Of a stretch of 54,231 nucleotides of DNA, positions 1-9,679 are shown piece by piece. Each line of letters begins with the position of its first letter. Position 1 is the first letter of the stretch. The notes beneath the pieces are model-generated. The model saw only the letters and a list, made by a program, of their open reading frames with translations. It searched no databases and was not told the origin of the DNA. This DNA is from Multifurca ochricompacta (Eukaryota; Basidiomycota; Agaricomycetes; Russulales; Russulaceae), in assembly GCA_022496185.1 (NCBI GenBank), contig WTXG01000239.1, positions 1 through 54,231 of the forward strand, written 5' to 3'. Position numbers and translations under genes: made by a program.

Positions 1-138
1 TCTCTTGTAGATAACTTGTCTTTCTAGGTCAGTAGTATAGTTAATAGAGTTTCCTTCATCTCTGAAGTATAACTTGTCTTTCTAGCCTAACCTGCTACTA
101 ACCACAGTCAGTATAACCAGCAGCATGATTGTTTGACA
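1..138 (+). repeat. Copia LTR, 3' end (truncated by window edge)
   Basis: This is the terminal part of the same copia LTR family seen at 9166-9679. It shares the two 'cttgtctttctag' pyrimidine/AG stretches, the 'ctctgaagt' motif and the closing 'gattgtttgaca'. No PBS follows it, so it is an LTR remnant or solo LTR rather than the start of an element. The next 26 bases are unassigned. Confidence 0.8.
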
Positions 139-164
139 AGCATTCTACCTTACAAGACACTAGA

Positions 165-1476
165 TGTTACAACCCTACTCTTTTTCCTGACCCTGCACAC
201 CATGCCTTATTCTTTGCACCATCCTTGATCTCCTCCTTCTCTGGACCACTCTTTGATGCCCTTGGCCTGTTGCCTTGGGACCTTCCTTGATGCCTGTGGC
301 CTGTGTGCCCAGGACCCTACCCTGATTCCTGTGACATTGTTCATAGGACTGACCTCCCATGCTGCCATTTACACCTAACCTGCTGGTAGTTATGCTGCTA
401 CACTGCTGGATGTATACCACCCTTCCTTGCTGCCTTGGCTTATGCCTTGGCCACTGCTCCTGACCCTGTCCCTGTGCTTGACACCCATAGGAACCCCTGA
501 CATTGTCCCTGCCAATCTGACCAGTCCAGACAACTAGACAACTTTGGCTTGTACTTGACCCTCTGCCAGTCATGTGACCTCTGGCCATGTGATCCCTGAC
601 CATGTGACTTTGGACCATGTGATCCCTGACCCTGATCACAGCATCTTCATCTGATCATTTACCCCTTTCTGATCACATGGCCCATCTGGCTTATCATTTG
701 CTTCTCTGATTCCTGTGGGAGTATTCCCACATCCACCCTGACTCCTGTGGGACCTGTTATCTCCCCATTTACCCCTGACCCTGGTGGGAATCCTCCCACA
801 CTGATATGACTCCTGTGGGGCTGTCCCACATGATTATGCTTCTGATAAGGCTTATCCTTATCATGGACTATATTTGACATCTTATCTGCTATTGGATGAT
901 AAGGACTCTGACCCTGTTCCTGATTAGCTACAAACCAGATCCCCATACAGTATATAAGACCCTGTAGACAGTTTGTACAACCCTAGATTTGACCTCTTGT
1001 GCCTTCAGCCTAGAGTTTCCCTAGTCACGGAATACAGAGGGGCTTATTTGCCCTTTTTCATTCTTCATAATCTCCGGAAGGACCCCATTGCCTCTGGCAA
1101 TGGGTGTGCACTTCTGTTCCGAATCCCATCCATTACCCAGATGCTGTTGATGCTCTGGCTTCCCTTCCTTTGCCCTCTCTGACTTTGGTCCACTTGGTGT
1201 GCTCCTAGCACTGTGGCCGGGTCCTGTCCCCACTCAACAGCCTTAGGGGATTAGCTCCCTTTGGCTGACTTGTCCTGTCTCTCTCTGTGCTTGGTTATAG
1301 CACAATTTCCTATTCACCCTGAAGCTAAGAGCCTGGCCTTGTTGTGCCAGGCTTGCTGAAGCTCCTGGACCCACAGTGTTGGGTGCCACAGATGTGGCTG
1401 ACTAGTGCTGGACTAGTGCCAGTGGACTCGCACCGACTGGTGCACGTCACACAGCAATGCCCCGCTGAGTGTTACA
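165..1476 (+). repeat. LTR-D, forward copy (long LTR, about 1.3 kb)
   Basis: The unit begins TGTTACAACC and ends GTGTTACA. It contains a TATA box at 951-958 and the motif 'aggggattagctccc' near 1245 that recurs in gypsy LTRs. A diverged inverted copy lies at 1547-2176 plus 5673-6222, separated by about 70 bp. The U3 side (about 560-850) is rich in imperfect repeats such as 'ccatgtgatccctga' and dyads around 'tgtgggan(4)tccca'. Reading frames inside it are not coding. It is probably an LTR of an otherwise lost retroelement; a large non-autonomous element is the alternative. Confidence 0.6.
951..958 (+). promoter_or_regulatory. TATA box of LTR-D
   Basis: TATATAAG follows the repeat-rich U3 and precedes 'gaccctgtagacag'. 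In the inverted copy the corresponding site is split by the Tc1 derivative, whose TA target falls within this TATA region. Confidence 0.55.
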
Positions 1477-1546
1477 CTAGAGTACATGTATTTAAGCACT
1501 GCTTTGACTTGCTTCTTGCATGCATGCCCCTCTTGTAACTTGTGGG

Positions 1547-2176
1547 TGTTACACTCGGCAGGGCATATCATGTGCAACATGCACAATCCAGCATGGGTCC
1601 ACTAGCAGTCTAAAGATCCTCAGCAAGGCTGGCTCTACAAGCCAGCCTCACAGCCTAGCCTCAACAGGATTGGAAGGAAATGTGCTATAACCAAGTGCAG
1701 AGGAAGACGGGATGAGTAGGCCAAAGGGAGCTAATCCCCTAAGGCCTGTGAGTGGGGCAAGACCTGGCTGCTGTGCCAGAGGCACAATGAACAGACCAAG
1801 GCTGAGGTTGGAAGGGAGGGAGTCATAACTCAGCCACAGTGCAGACAGTGCTCCCAAGTGGACTGAAGTCAGAGCAAGGGATGAAGGCTTAGTCAAAGTG
1901 CCAAAGGCACATCAAGAGACTGAAGCCGAAGTCAAAGGGAAACCAGAGCCTACAGCAGCATCTGGGTCAAGAGGAAAACCAGGGCGGCAATGCCTCTGGG
2001 TCTGGGTCTATCAAGGTGCACATTCACTGTCAGAAACAGCAAAGTCCCTCTCAGGAAGGTGGTGAATGCAGGGAGACAGATGGTCCTCCCCTCTCTGGAT
2101 TCTGGATCTACATGCTCAAGGGCTGAAGTCCCAAGAGGTCAAATCTAAGGTCCTACAAACTGTCTACAGCATCTTA
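1547..2176 (-). repeat. LTR-D, inverted copy, part 1
   Basis: The reverse complement of this stretch aligns with LTR-D downstream of its TATA box. It shares 'ccttaggggattagctccc', 'cttggttatagcaca' and the 'gtgcctttggcac' hairpin at 1898-1910. The Tc1 derivative interrupts the LTR at the TA dinucleotide 2175-2176; the LTR resumes at 5673. Confidence 0.6.
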
Positions 2177-2243
2177 CAGTGGGTCAAAAAACTGTCCCAA
2201 TGTTTGCACCATTTCTAGTATTCACTCTATAGCACCTCAGCAT

Positions 2244-2745
2244 TAGTGATGTGCCTGGCCTGGCTCAAAGCCGGAAGCTGGGCCAAGCCGGGCCTGTTTG
2301 GGCCGGGCCAAGCCAGGCCGTTGTGACAGCCCAGCAAGGGCTTTGGCCCAGCTCAGAGAAACTAAAAGCCAAAGCCACTGGCTCAGGCCATGGCTTTCAA
2401 CAGTACATACAAGTGCAATAGCAATTGTCAAAATCAATAAAAATCTGATTACAAAGTGGTTGATTTGGGTCACATGATCATGTTTATCGCAGCATTTCAA
2501 ACTTTTTCTTCAATATAGCTTTGCAATATGTAACACACTAAGTCAGATTTGGATTAGCTGAACTATAACTACTGGTTATATGTCATAAAATTCTCTCTGC
2601 CAAAAGCCACGGCTTGGGCCAAGCCAGGCCAGGGCCAAGCCGTCTGTGGCGGCTTTGGCTCAGCCCAGACTTCAGGAAAGCCAGAGCCGCCTCAGGCCGA
2701 GCCAAAGCCATGGCTTTTGGGCCAAGCCAGGCCAGAACATCACTA
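2244..2745 (+). mobile_element. hAT-type MITE, family 2 (GC-rich ends)
   Basis: The inverted ends TAGTGATGTGCCTGGCCTGG and TAGTGATGTTCTGGCCTGGC are flanked by a perfect 8-bp duplication CTCAGCAT (2236-2243, 2746-2753), the hAT hallmark. The empty site survives in the right arm of the host palindrome near 5607. The body is non-coding: GC-rich subterminal blocks repeating 'ggccaagcc' around an AT-rich core. Two more copies occur at 40701-43361. Confidence 0.85.
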
Positions 2746-2764
2746 CTCAGCATTTAGGAATCTG

Positions 2765-3208
2765 GTTATGGTGTGGCTGTATGTCTGAAAGCCCTGCTTC
2801 CTGGCTACCATGCCCAATTTAGATCAAAGACATTGGCCATGATATAAGCATTTTATGATCAAATCAAATCAATCAATCAATCATTGGGACAGTTTTTTGA
2901 CCCACATTTTAAATCCACTATCTGCCCAATTACTACTTTATTTCACCCCTTTTTGCCTTGGTAACTCCTTGAATCCCTTTAGTCATCCTTTCTATAACCT
3001 TTTGCCATCATTCTGGTGCATTTTTATTCCACTCCTCCACCACCCTCTCCCACAACTCAGGTACCCCCTTGACTGGTTAAGAACCTTCTTCAGATCCACT
3101 CAGAGGTGTCCAATGGGGCTAATATTTCAAGGGATTGGGCTATCCATACCAGGCTTCAATATTCCTGTCTTAAAACTGCTGGCTTGCCTTCTTGGAATTG
3201 TGTTTTGG
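2765..3208 (-). pseudogene. Tc1 transposase C-terminal remnant (left arm)
   Basis: The reverse strand carries the end of a Tc1-family transposase followed by the long TIR. It is the inverted copy of 5155-5610. The 'QDNDPKH' segment holding the second catalytic Asp lies at the hAT-1 insertion point (3217). Several stops are present. The long reading frame on the plus strand here is only the antisense of this remnant. Confidence 0.7.
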
Positions 3209-3216
3209 GTCATTAT

Positions 3217-4595
3217 TAGTGATTGGCAGGGGTAACCCTGGGGTATCCTCATTGGTACCTGTACCCGTACCCGTACCCGTACCCGTCACTACAGGTATGG
3301 GTAACCCGCAGGTTACCCGCGGGTCACCCGTGAAAACGTGTGCAAGTTCTTTACTTGCATCGCGCATTTCAGATAACTGGCCCGGGCCTTCCCGGACCAA
3401 GAAGATACACAACGTATTCATTTGTGGCTGCTTAAGATCCCTCAATGACTCTTGTTTTATGTTAGAAGATTAAGATAATTAATTATTCCATTTTATTTTA
3501 TTATTCTGCTTTCAATTTTATACAAGCACAACTAAAATCCAGTATACAGCAATGATTAGATAGGATGTTATAGAACATTGATGAAAAGCCTGTCAGATAA
3601 TTACACAGAATGCAAAAAAATTGATGAACACATAGAAATTGGTAGGGGTAACCCCTGGATAATTGTTTTGATACCTGGGTTACCCATAAAATGAAACGCG
3701 TGCAAGTTCTTTACTTGCATCGTGCATTTCAGACATCTGGCCCGGGAGATCCCAGTCAAGGAGATATGCACTTGGACACAACGCATTCATTTATGGCTAC
3801 TCAAGATCCCTCAAAGATTCCTATTTTATGTTCATAAGATTAAGATAATTCATTATTCCATTTTTATTTTATTATTCTGGTTTCAATTTTATACAAGCGT
3901 GACTGTTCTTTGCATTTCTGCACATTTGGGTAAATGGCCTGGGCCATCCCGGTCAAGGAGATAAGCACTTGGACACAACGCGTTCATTTATGGCTACTCA
4001 AGATTCCTCAAAAATTGTTGGTTTATGTTCAGAAGATTAAATGGATCCTTTATTTACATTATTATTTTATTATTCTGGTTTCATTTCATACAAGCGCGAC
4101 TGTCCTAGTCCCTGGATGCACATTTCTGCGCGTTTAAGTCAACCTTCCTTAATAGGAAGGAGGTCAGACCACCATGTGATGCAATGTAGTCGCTGCCCCA
4201 TGCAGCTTGTAGACACACGCGGGCCTTGTTTCAATAAAGTAATTTGATAATTAAATTATAGAATAGTCTATATTAGTCTAGAGTGTATTTTAGATAGTGC
4301 CAGACTGGCAGAATTGGTCGCGCATTAATAAAACAGATGTATCATGGTTTTCAAGAAAGTGGATCACTGATAAGGATTTTATTTTACATCGCGCCATTAA
4401 TCTGCTTTGATATTTTGTAGGATAATACTAGAACATATTTAACGCCACCCTGTAGCATACATCAGACAAGATCTTGTATTTTTGTGACTGCAGATGTGTT
4501 TTATCTTGGAAATTCTACTGATCTTATCAATGCATAATCGGCACCTATACCCGCCAAACCCGCCACATGGGTAGAAAACCCCTTGACAATCACTA
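3217..4595 (+). mobile_element. hAT-type non-autonomous element, family 1
   Basis: The ends are TAGTGATTGGCAGGGGT and, inverted, TAGTGATTGTCAAGGGGT, with a perfect 8-bp target duplication GTCATTAT at 3209-3216 and 4596-4603. The insertion separates the two halves of a transposase sequence that are continuous in the opposite arm. Subterminal DNA carries a run of 'cccgta' repeats (about 3264-3288). The centre holds about three diverged tandem units of roughly 200 bp (about 3340-4110), each with 'gcaagttctttacttgcat' or 'attcatttatggctactcaag'. No coding potential is seen. A 2-kb relative sits at 41088-43127. Confidence 0.88.
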
Positions 4596-4603
4596 GTCAT
4601 TAT

Positions 4604-4930
4604 CCTGCTGAAACATGGTTTCACCCTCCACCATTTCCAACTTTTCAAACCTTTCCACCACTCCACCATCCAAAATATCACAGTACTGGCATGGATTCAT
4701 GATCCCTAAACCCTGTAAGCATTCCTAGTCCATTCCACCCCATACAAGACCAATACCATAAGTTCTTCCTCCTCCATGCTTGACTGTTGGAGTGGTGGTT
4801 CTGTCAGAGGATGGTTCTCCCTTATTTTTCCAAGTGTAGCTCCTTCTGTCTGAACCAATTCTGTTCATTATAGTCTCATCTGACCACAAGATCCTTTTCC
4901 AGTCATCCACTGTCCAATTTTCATGGTAAC
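4604..4930 (-). pseudogene. Tc1 transposase catalytic-core remnant (left arm, central part)
   Basis: The reverse strand shows a recognisable core, including 'WTVDDWKRILWSDET' with the first catalytic Asp, then 'VKHGGG' and the 'GLVWGGMD' block. It continues beyond the hAT insertion into 2765-3208. Compared with the intact transposase at 10878-11894, the HTH N-terminus is missing. The 120 bp at 4811-4930 is present only in this arm and forms the loop of the palindrome. Confidence 0.75.
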
Positions 4931-5430
4931 CACTCTCTGACAGAACCACCACTCCAACAGTCAAGCATGGAGGAGGAAGAACTTATGGTATTGGTCTTGT
5001 ATGGGGTGGAATGGACTAGGAATGCTTACAGGGGTTTAGGGGATCATGAATCCATGCCAGTACTGTGATATTTTGGATGGTGGAGTGGTGGAAAGGTTTG
5101 AAAAGTTGGAAATGGTGGAGGGTGAAACCATGTTTCAGCAGGATAATGACCCAAAACACAATTCCAAGAAGGCAAGCCAGCAGTTTTAAGACAGGAATAT
5201 TGAAGCCTGGTATGGATAGCCCAATCCCTTGAAATATTAGCCCCATTGGACACCTCTGAGTGGATCTGAAGAAGGTTCTTAACCAGTCAAGGGGGTACCT
5301 GAGTTGTGGGAGAGGGTGGTGGAGGAGTGGAATAAAAATGCACCAGAATGATGGCAAAAGGTTATAGAAAGGATGACTAAAGGGATTCAAGGAGTTACCA
5401 AGGCAAAAAGGGGTGAAATAAAGTAGTAAT
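4931..5430 (+). pseudogene. Tc1 transposase C-terminal remnant (right arm)
   Basis: The plus strand reads from the 'VKHGGG' block through a degraded 'QQDNDPKHNSKKA' motif (about 5140-5180) to the C-terminal region. It has several in-frame stops, and mirrors the left arm. The long minus-strand frame over it is antisense and not a gene. Confidence 0.75.
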
Positions 5431-5672
5431 TGGGCAGATAGTGGATTTAAAATGTGGGTCAAAAAACTGTCCCAATGATTGATTGATTGATTTGATTTGA
5501 TCATAAAATGCTTATATCATGGCCAATGTCTTTGATCTAAATTGGGCATGGTAGCCAGGAAGCAGGGCTTTCAGACATACAGCCACACCATAACCAGATT
5601 CCTAAATGCTGAGGTGCTATAGAGTGAATACTAGAAATGGTGCAAACATTGGGACAGTTTTTTGACCCACTG

Positions 5673-6222
5673 TAAGTACTGTAACAGGTCAATCTGTAAC
5701 CAATCAGAGTCAGAGTCCATATCTACCAATGGCAGATAAGCCGCCAGTCATAAAGTCCATGATAGGGATAAGCCCTATCAGAAGCATAGTCATGTGGGCT
5801 GAGTCCCACAAGGTTGGGTCAGATGCAGGAACATTCCTGCAGGAGTCAGGGTTGGATATGGGAAGGATTCCCATATGAGTCATGGTTGGCATGGGAGCAA
5901 CAGGTCCCACAAGAGGAAGAGCAAGTGTGGGAGGATTCCCACAGGAGTCAGGATAACCACAGGAACAGCCAGTCCTATGGGTCAGGGAGGGAAGTCATGG
6001 GAACAACAGGTTCCACATGAGTCAGAGTCAGTGTGGGAATACTCCCACATGAGTCAGGATAACCATGGGAATGACAGGTCTCATGGGTCAAGGAAGGGAT
6101 CAGGTGACTGGTCATATGATCAAAGTGGTCATGATCAAAGTCCAAGGTCACATGTTCAAGAGTCATGTGGTCTGGGGTCATGTGGTCAAGGGTCACAAGA
6201 CAGGTCACAACTAAGTCCAAGT
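5673..6222 (-). repeat. LTR-D, inverted copy, part 2 (U3 with dyad array)
   Basis: The reverse complement matches 540-950. It contains at least four modules made of a palindrome (for example 'gtgggaatactcccac', 'atgggaaggattcccat', 'gcaggaacattcctgc') followed by GAGTCA, and a proximal run of 'catgtggtc'-type repeats. It is cut at 6222 by an inverted copia LTR, so the LTR's outer 375 bases are missing. Confidence 0.6.
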
Positions 6223-6701
6223 TGTCAAACAATCATGCTGCTGGTTATACTGACTACAGTTAGTAGCAGTTAAGGCTAGAAAAGACAAGTAACTTCAGAT
6301 GTTAGAAGAGCTCTGAAGTGAAAGAGATGAAACAGACACCCTTATATACCCCAAGGGATGGTCTGTGCACACTGGGAATAAGTCTGCAAGTGCCAGACAA
6401 TAAACAAGAGGGATAAAGGCCATTGGCCAGAGAGATATCACATGCTTACTGCGCATTACTAAGTTCATCACTAATCAGCTGAGTAAGGTGAGAAAGAAAT
6501 GTAATAAAGATATCATAAAAAGTCCAAAACTCCGGAACCTAATCTAATCTTATCTACAGCTAAAGTGATCCCTAGATGCCTGAAGCATCTCAAGACACAT
6601 ACTGTGTCAACATCCCTCCATGGTGAAGGCATTGATCATAGATGGGAAATGAGTTGAATGAGCACACTGCCATCACAATTGAATGAGCATATCACCAGCC
6701 A
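6223..6701 (-). mobile_element. Copia 3' end fragment (LTR 6223-6613 plus 3' untranslated part)
   Basis: On the minus strand the sequence reads 3' untranslated region, purine tract 'ccatggaggga', then an LTR starting TGTTGACA and ending TTTGACA. The same order is seen at 16740-17283 in the large copia element. The LTR is shorter than its relatives (391 bp). No coding sequence remains. Confidence 0.75.
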
Positions 6702-6766
6702 TGTTACAACCCTACTCTTTTCCTGACCCTCACACTGCACCTCCCCTTTTCCCACACTTGACCCAT
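6702..6766 (+). repeat. LTR-D 5' terminal fragment
   Basis: Starting TGTTACAACCCTACTC, these 65 bases match the beginning of LTR-D at 165. They are cut by the copia LTR that starts at 6767. Confidence 0.6.
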
Positions 6767-7273
6767 TGAACACAGGATGTGTTTGGTGATGCTTCAGGCA
6801 TCAGGAGATTAGATTAGTTACTTTGTGGACTAGATTAGATATTGGAGTTTTGGACTATTTACCATATCATTATTATTTTCTTTCTCACATTCCACAGTAG
6901 CTGACTGATGTACCTTAGTAATGATGTACAAGCATGTGATTCCTTACTGGCCAATGGCCTTATTCCCTCTTGTTTATTATTTGGACCTTGTCTGGCACTT
7001 GTAGACTTATTCCCAGTGCACAGACCATCCCTTAGATAGTATATAAGGGTGTCTGTTTTGTCTCTTACACTTCAGAGTTTCTTCTACCTCTGAAGTGTAA
7101 GTCGTCCTCTCTACTATCTTCACTACCTTAGACTAACTCTGTATATAGAACTTGTCTTTCTAGGTGTGTAGTATAGTGTAATAGAGTTTCTTCTACCTCT
7201 GAAGTAACTAGTCTTTCTAGCCTAACCTGCTAACACTTACAGTCAGTATGCTGTGCCTCATGCCTGTTCGACA

Positions 7274-7285
7274 GGTTATGGGCCC
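7274..7285 (+). other. Primer binding site of copia element 2
   Basis: GGTTATGGGCCC abuts the LTR end. It is complementary to GGGCCCAUAACC, the anticodon stem-loop of eukaryotic initiator tRNA-Met (CAU in the middle). This is the half-tRNA type of PBS known from Drosophila copia and some yeast/fungal copia elements. Confidence 0.75.
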
Positions 7286-8196
7286 TGGGCACACTTTACT
7301 GATCTGTTCTTTTATTTGATCAGTCCAACCTTTCTTCAAGCTCACTGCTTCAAAAAACTTTCTTCCCAATCACAGTGAGCTTTGATTCTATTTTCTCTTG
7401 CCCTTAACTGTCCACAAGGTGGTGCACTTTATGTGCCCACCTTGATCTGTTTGGCTAGTCCCTCAGGGGATTCTAGCAAGAGGTGATGAGGGACCCTAAG
7501 CAGGTGAAACACCTTGAGCTCCTCATGTGCGCTCTAAGTAAATAGTATTCTTAGATGTAGCTGGGTTTTCGTCCCATCCATAGTCTTAGTAGGTCACTTG
7601 CCCAGAAGGCTTGAGACTATAGGTTCAGTCAATGCTTGGCTCGATCCATAAGCCAGGTTTAGTGACCTGCAGGTAGAGTTTAGGGTCTAGAACAAGGCAT
7701 GGGTAGTCACTCCCATGACACTTGGGCTTGATACAAGTAGGCTTGAACTACTATAGTAGATACACAGTAGCTAAAAGGTTTTGTCTCTGGGCAGAAGTAC
7801 CTGCTGCTGTTATTGGGGGTCCGCCCCAACCAGAGGAAATCTGATAGTCTACTATAGTCATGGCCCCAATCATCTAGGGCTTAATCATGGACTCCACCAC
7901 CAGCACTAGAGGAAGGGCTCTACACCCTTTGTCTCTAGTGGAACTTGCAGTTGGCTCCTCCATGACATGACTCCCCATCTATTTACACAATGTCCCCCTG
8001 ATGTGGGCTTAGGACTTGTTGTAGATGGCACTAGATAGCTTACTATACTACTTAGAAGTCGCACATCAGAGGCAGGACTTTTTTAAGTTCTGTAGCATAG
8101 CGCCACAGATTGGATGGGCCCTCTTAAATGAGACCTGGACAACTGGTTCTAATTGCTCCTTGGAACCAGGATAAATTTTTACAAATCATCTCAAAT

Positions 8197-9165
8197 ATGT
8201 CTTCCATCATCTTCCCACCCACCTTCAAGTTTGACAAACTTGATGGCTCCAACTGGCAGCAGTGGTCAGTGTCGTTCACTGCCCTGTTTAGGATAAATGG
8301 GATGAAGAGGCACATTACACATGATGCCCCTGATTCCTCAATCTGCCAAAGCCAGAGGATGGAGAAAAGGATGATGAGTATGCCAAGCACTTCAGACTTT
8401 GGTCCGAGCCCATGTACCAGGAGTGGAATAGGGTGGAGGAGGTCCTCATGGGAGTTCTGGTGATGGTTACATCACCAGAAACATACTCCCAAATTGCCTC
8501 TGACAGAACTTACCCTTCTGTCAATGCCAAGTATGAGCATTTGGAATTGCTCTATGGCTCAGTAGGTAGCATGGCCACCTACAACTTGTGGTGTTCTGTG
8601 TCTTCCTTCTGCTTGGAGGAAGGCAAACAATTCAGACCCCAGTTGCAGCGTGTGTTGGATGTGAGGAGTACCCTCAAGGAAAATGGGATGGAGATCTCTG
8701 ATCTCCAGATGAGCTTCATATTGCTCCAATCCCTGCCTCCATCCTACAATGCCATTGCTGGCTCTATCCTGGCATCAGGTCCTCCTGACTGCCTTTCCCC
8801 TCAGGACCTTGTACAAAGGTTCCTAAATGAGGAAAGCCAACTTGCCGGCCCAGCAGGAAGTGGTGTTGGGGCTGCCCTTAACAAGGCAGCCCATGTCAAC
8901 AAAAACAAAAACAAAAACAAGTACATTTCACGCCACAACCTGCAGGTGCATCATCGTCCAATGATGTCACCTGCTTCTATTGCCAGAAGCTGGGCCACAA
9001 GGCAAATGAATGTCGGCAAAGGAAACAGGACAGAGCCAATGCTGATGCAGGCAAAAAGGGCAACAAGAGGAAGGGGCAAGGCCCCAGTGTACAAACAAAC
9101 TCCACACAAGTAGCTACTGTAGTTAATGGTAGTGGCAGAATACAGGAGGTGCATGAGACACCTTG
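8197..9165 (+). pseudogene. Copia gag (element 2), frameshifted and truncated
   Basis: Translation starts at ATG 8197 and gives the copia-type Gag sequence (FDKLDGSNWQQW near the N-terminus, SMATYNLW in the centre, SPQDLVQRFLNEE later). The frame changes near 8340-8420 and again near 8950, where a CCHC knuckle (CFYC..GH..NEC) appears in another frame. The protein would form the virus-like particle. It ends at the insertion point of copia element 1. Lys/Asn codons form a short simple repeat near 8900. Confidence 0.8.
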
Positions 9166-9440
9166 TGTTGACACAGGACATGTCTGGAGATGCTTCAGGC
9201 ATCTAAGGTTCGCTTCAGCTGTAGATTAGATTAGATTAGATTCCGGAGTATCGGACTTTTTATGTTATCTTTATTACATTTCTTTCTCTCCTTACTCAGC
9301 TGATTAGTGATGGACTTAGTAATGCGCAGTAAGCATGTGATATCTCTTTGGCCAATGGCCTTTATCCCTCTCTGTTTATTGTCCGGCACTTGTGGACTTA
9401 TTCCCAGTGCGCACAGACCATTTCCCCTGGCCCCCATGGG

Positions 9441-9448
9441 TATATAAG
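9441..9448 (+). promoter_or_regulatory. TATA box of copia LTR
   Basis: TATATAAG lies 21 bases upstream of the conserved stem-loop, which would place the RNA start near the stem. The same TATA sequence occurs in the copia LTRs at 6767, 16817 and 22665. Confidence 0.7.
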
Positions 9449-9468
9449 GGTGTCTGTTTCGTCCCTTT

Positions 9469-9568
9469 CACTTCAGAGTTCTTCTAACCTCTGAAGTGTA
9501 AGTTCCTTTTACTATACATTCTTTTTTACCTTTGACTAACCGTCTTCTGTAGACTACTTGTCTTTTAG
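9469..9568 (+). promoter_or_regulatory. Stem-loop plus intron-like signals inside the copia LTR
   Basis: CACTTCAGAG (9469-9478) pairs with CTCTGAAGTG (9489-9498). The last G of the stem is the first base of GTAAGT (9498-9503), a perfect 5' splice donor. A branch-like GACTAAC (9534-9540) and acceptors ending at 9552 and 9568 follow. The same order recurs in the LTRs at 6767 and 22665 although the surrounding sequence differs. Splicing is inferred, not shown. Confidence 0.5.
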
Positions 9569-9679
9569 GTCAGTAGTATAGTTGTACAGAGTTCTTCTAA
9601 CCTCTGAAGTACTACTTGTCTTTTAGCCTAACCTGCTACTAACCACAGTCAGTATAACCAGCAGCATGATTGTTTGACA

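Larger units (their letters stand above)
2177..5672. mobile_element. Palindromic Tc1/mariner derivative (3' end doubled), with two hAT insertions
   Basis: The ends are perfect inverted repeats starting CAGTGGGTCAAAAAACTGTC and are flanked by TA on both sides (2175-2176 and 5673-5674), the Tc1/mariner target. Both arms contain the C-terminal half of a Tc1 transposase reading outward from a centre near 4811-4930, so both ends derive from the same 3' end of an ancestral element. Internal inverted copies of the terminal motif sit at about 2883-2906 and 5455-5478. Removing the two hAT inserts (2244-2745 and 3217-4595) restores near-perfect arm symmetry. It cannot encode a transposase. Confidence 0.85.
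6767..9165 (+). mobile_element. Copia element 2, 5' half (LTR 6767-7273, leader, gag)
   Basis: A 507-bp LTR with a TATA box ('atagtatataaggg', about 7037-7050) is followed directly by the PBS, a leader of about 900 bases without long frames, and a broken gag. It is interrupted after the gag zinc-knuckle region by copia element 1 at 9166. The leader shares blocks with copia 1, for example 'gatgagggaccctaagc' and 'ggcatgggtagtcactccc', so the two belong to sister subfamilies. The pol half is not found nearby. Confidence 0.85.
9166..9679 (+). repeat. 5' LTR of copia element 1
   Basis: 514 bp from TGTTGACACAGG to GTTTGACA. It has a 'ttagattagattagatt' microsatellite (about 9224-9242), a TATA box at 9441-9448, a stem-loop at 9469-9498, and a donor/branch/acceptor set described separately. 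The 'ttctaacctctgaagt' block occurs twice. Confidence 0.9.

Noticed and set aside
570..640. Regularly spaced 14-bp repeats suggesting a CRISPR-like array
   Set aside because: Repeats are imperfect, spacers are absent, no cas genes are present and the genome is eukaryotic; they are LTR enhancer-type repeats.
175..946. Minus-strand frames in the LTR-D U3
   Set aside because: They are translations of short imperfect DNA repeats (His/Met/Gln-rich), with no matching frame in the inverted LTR copy.
2855..3235. Plus-strand frame of 126 codons, repeated as a 162-codon minus-strand frame at 5016-5504
   Set aside because: Both are antisense to the Tc1 transposase remnant in the palindrome arms; identical because the arms are inverted copies, not because the protein is conserved.
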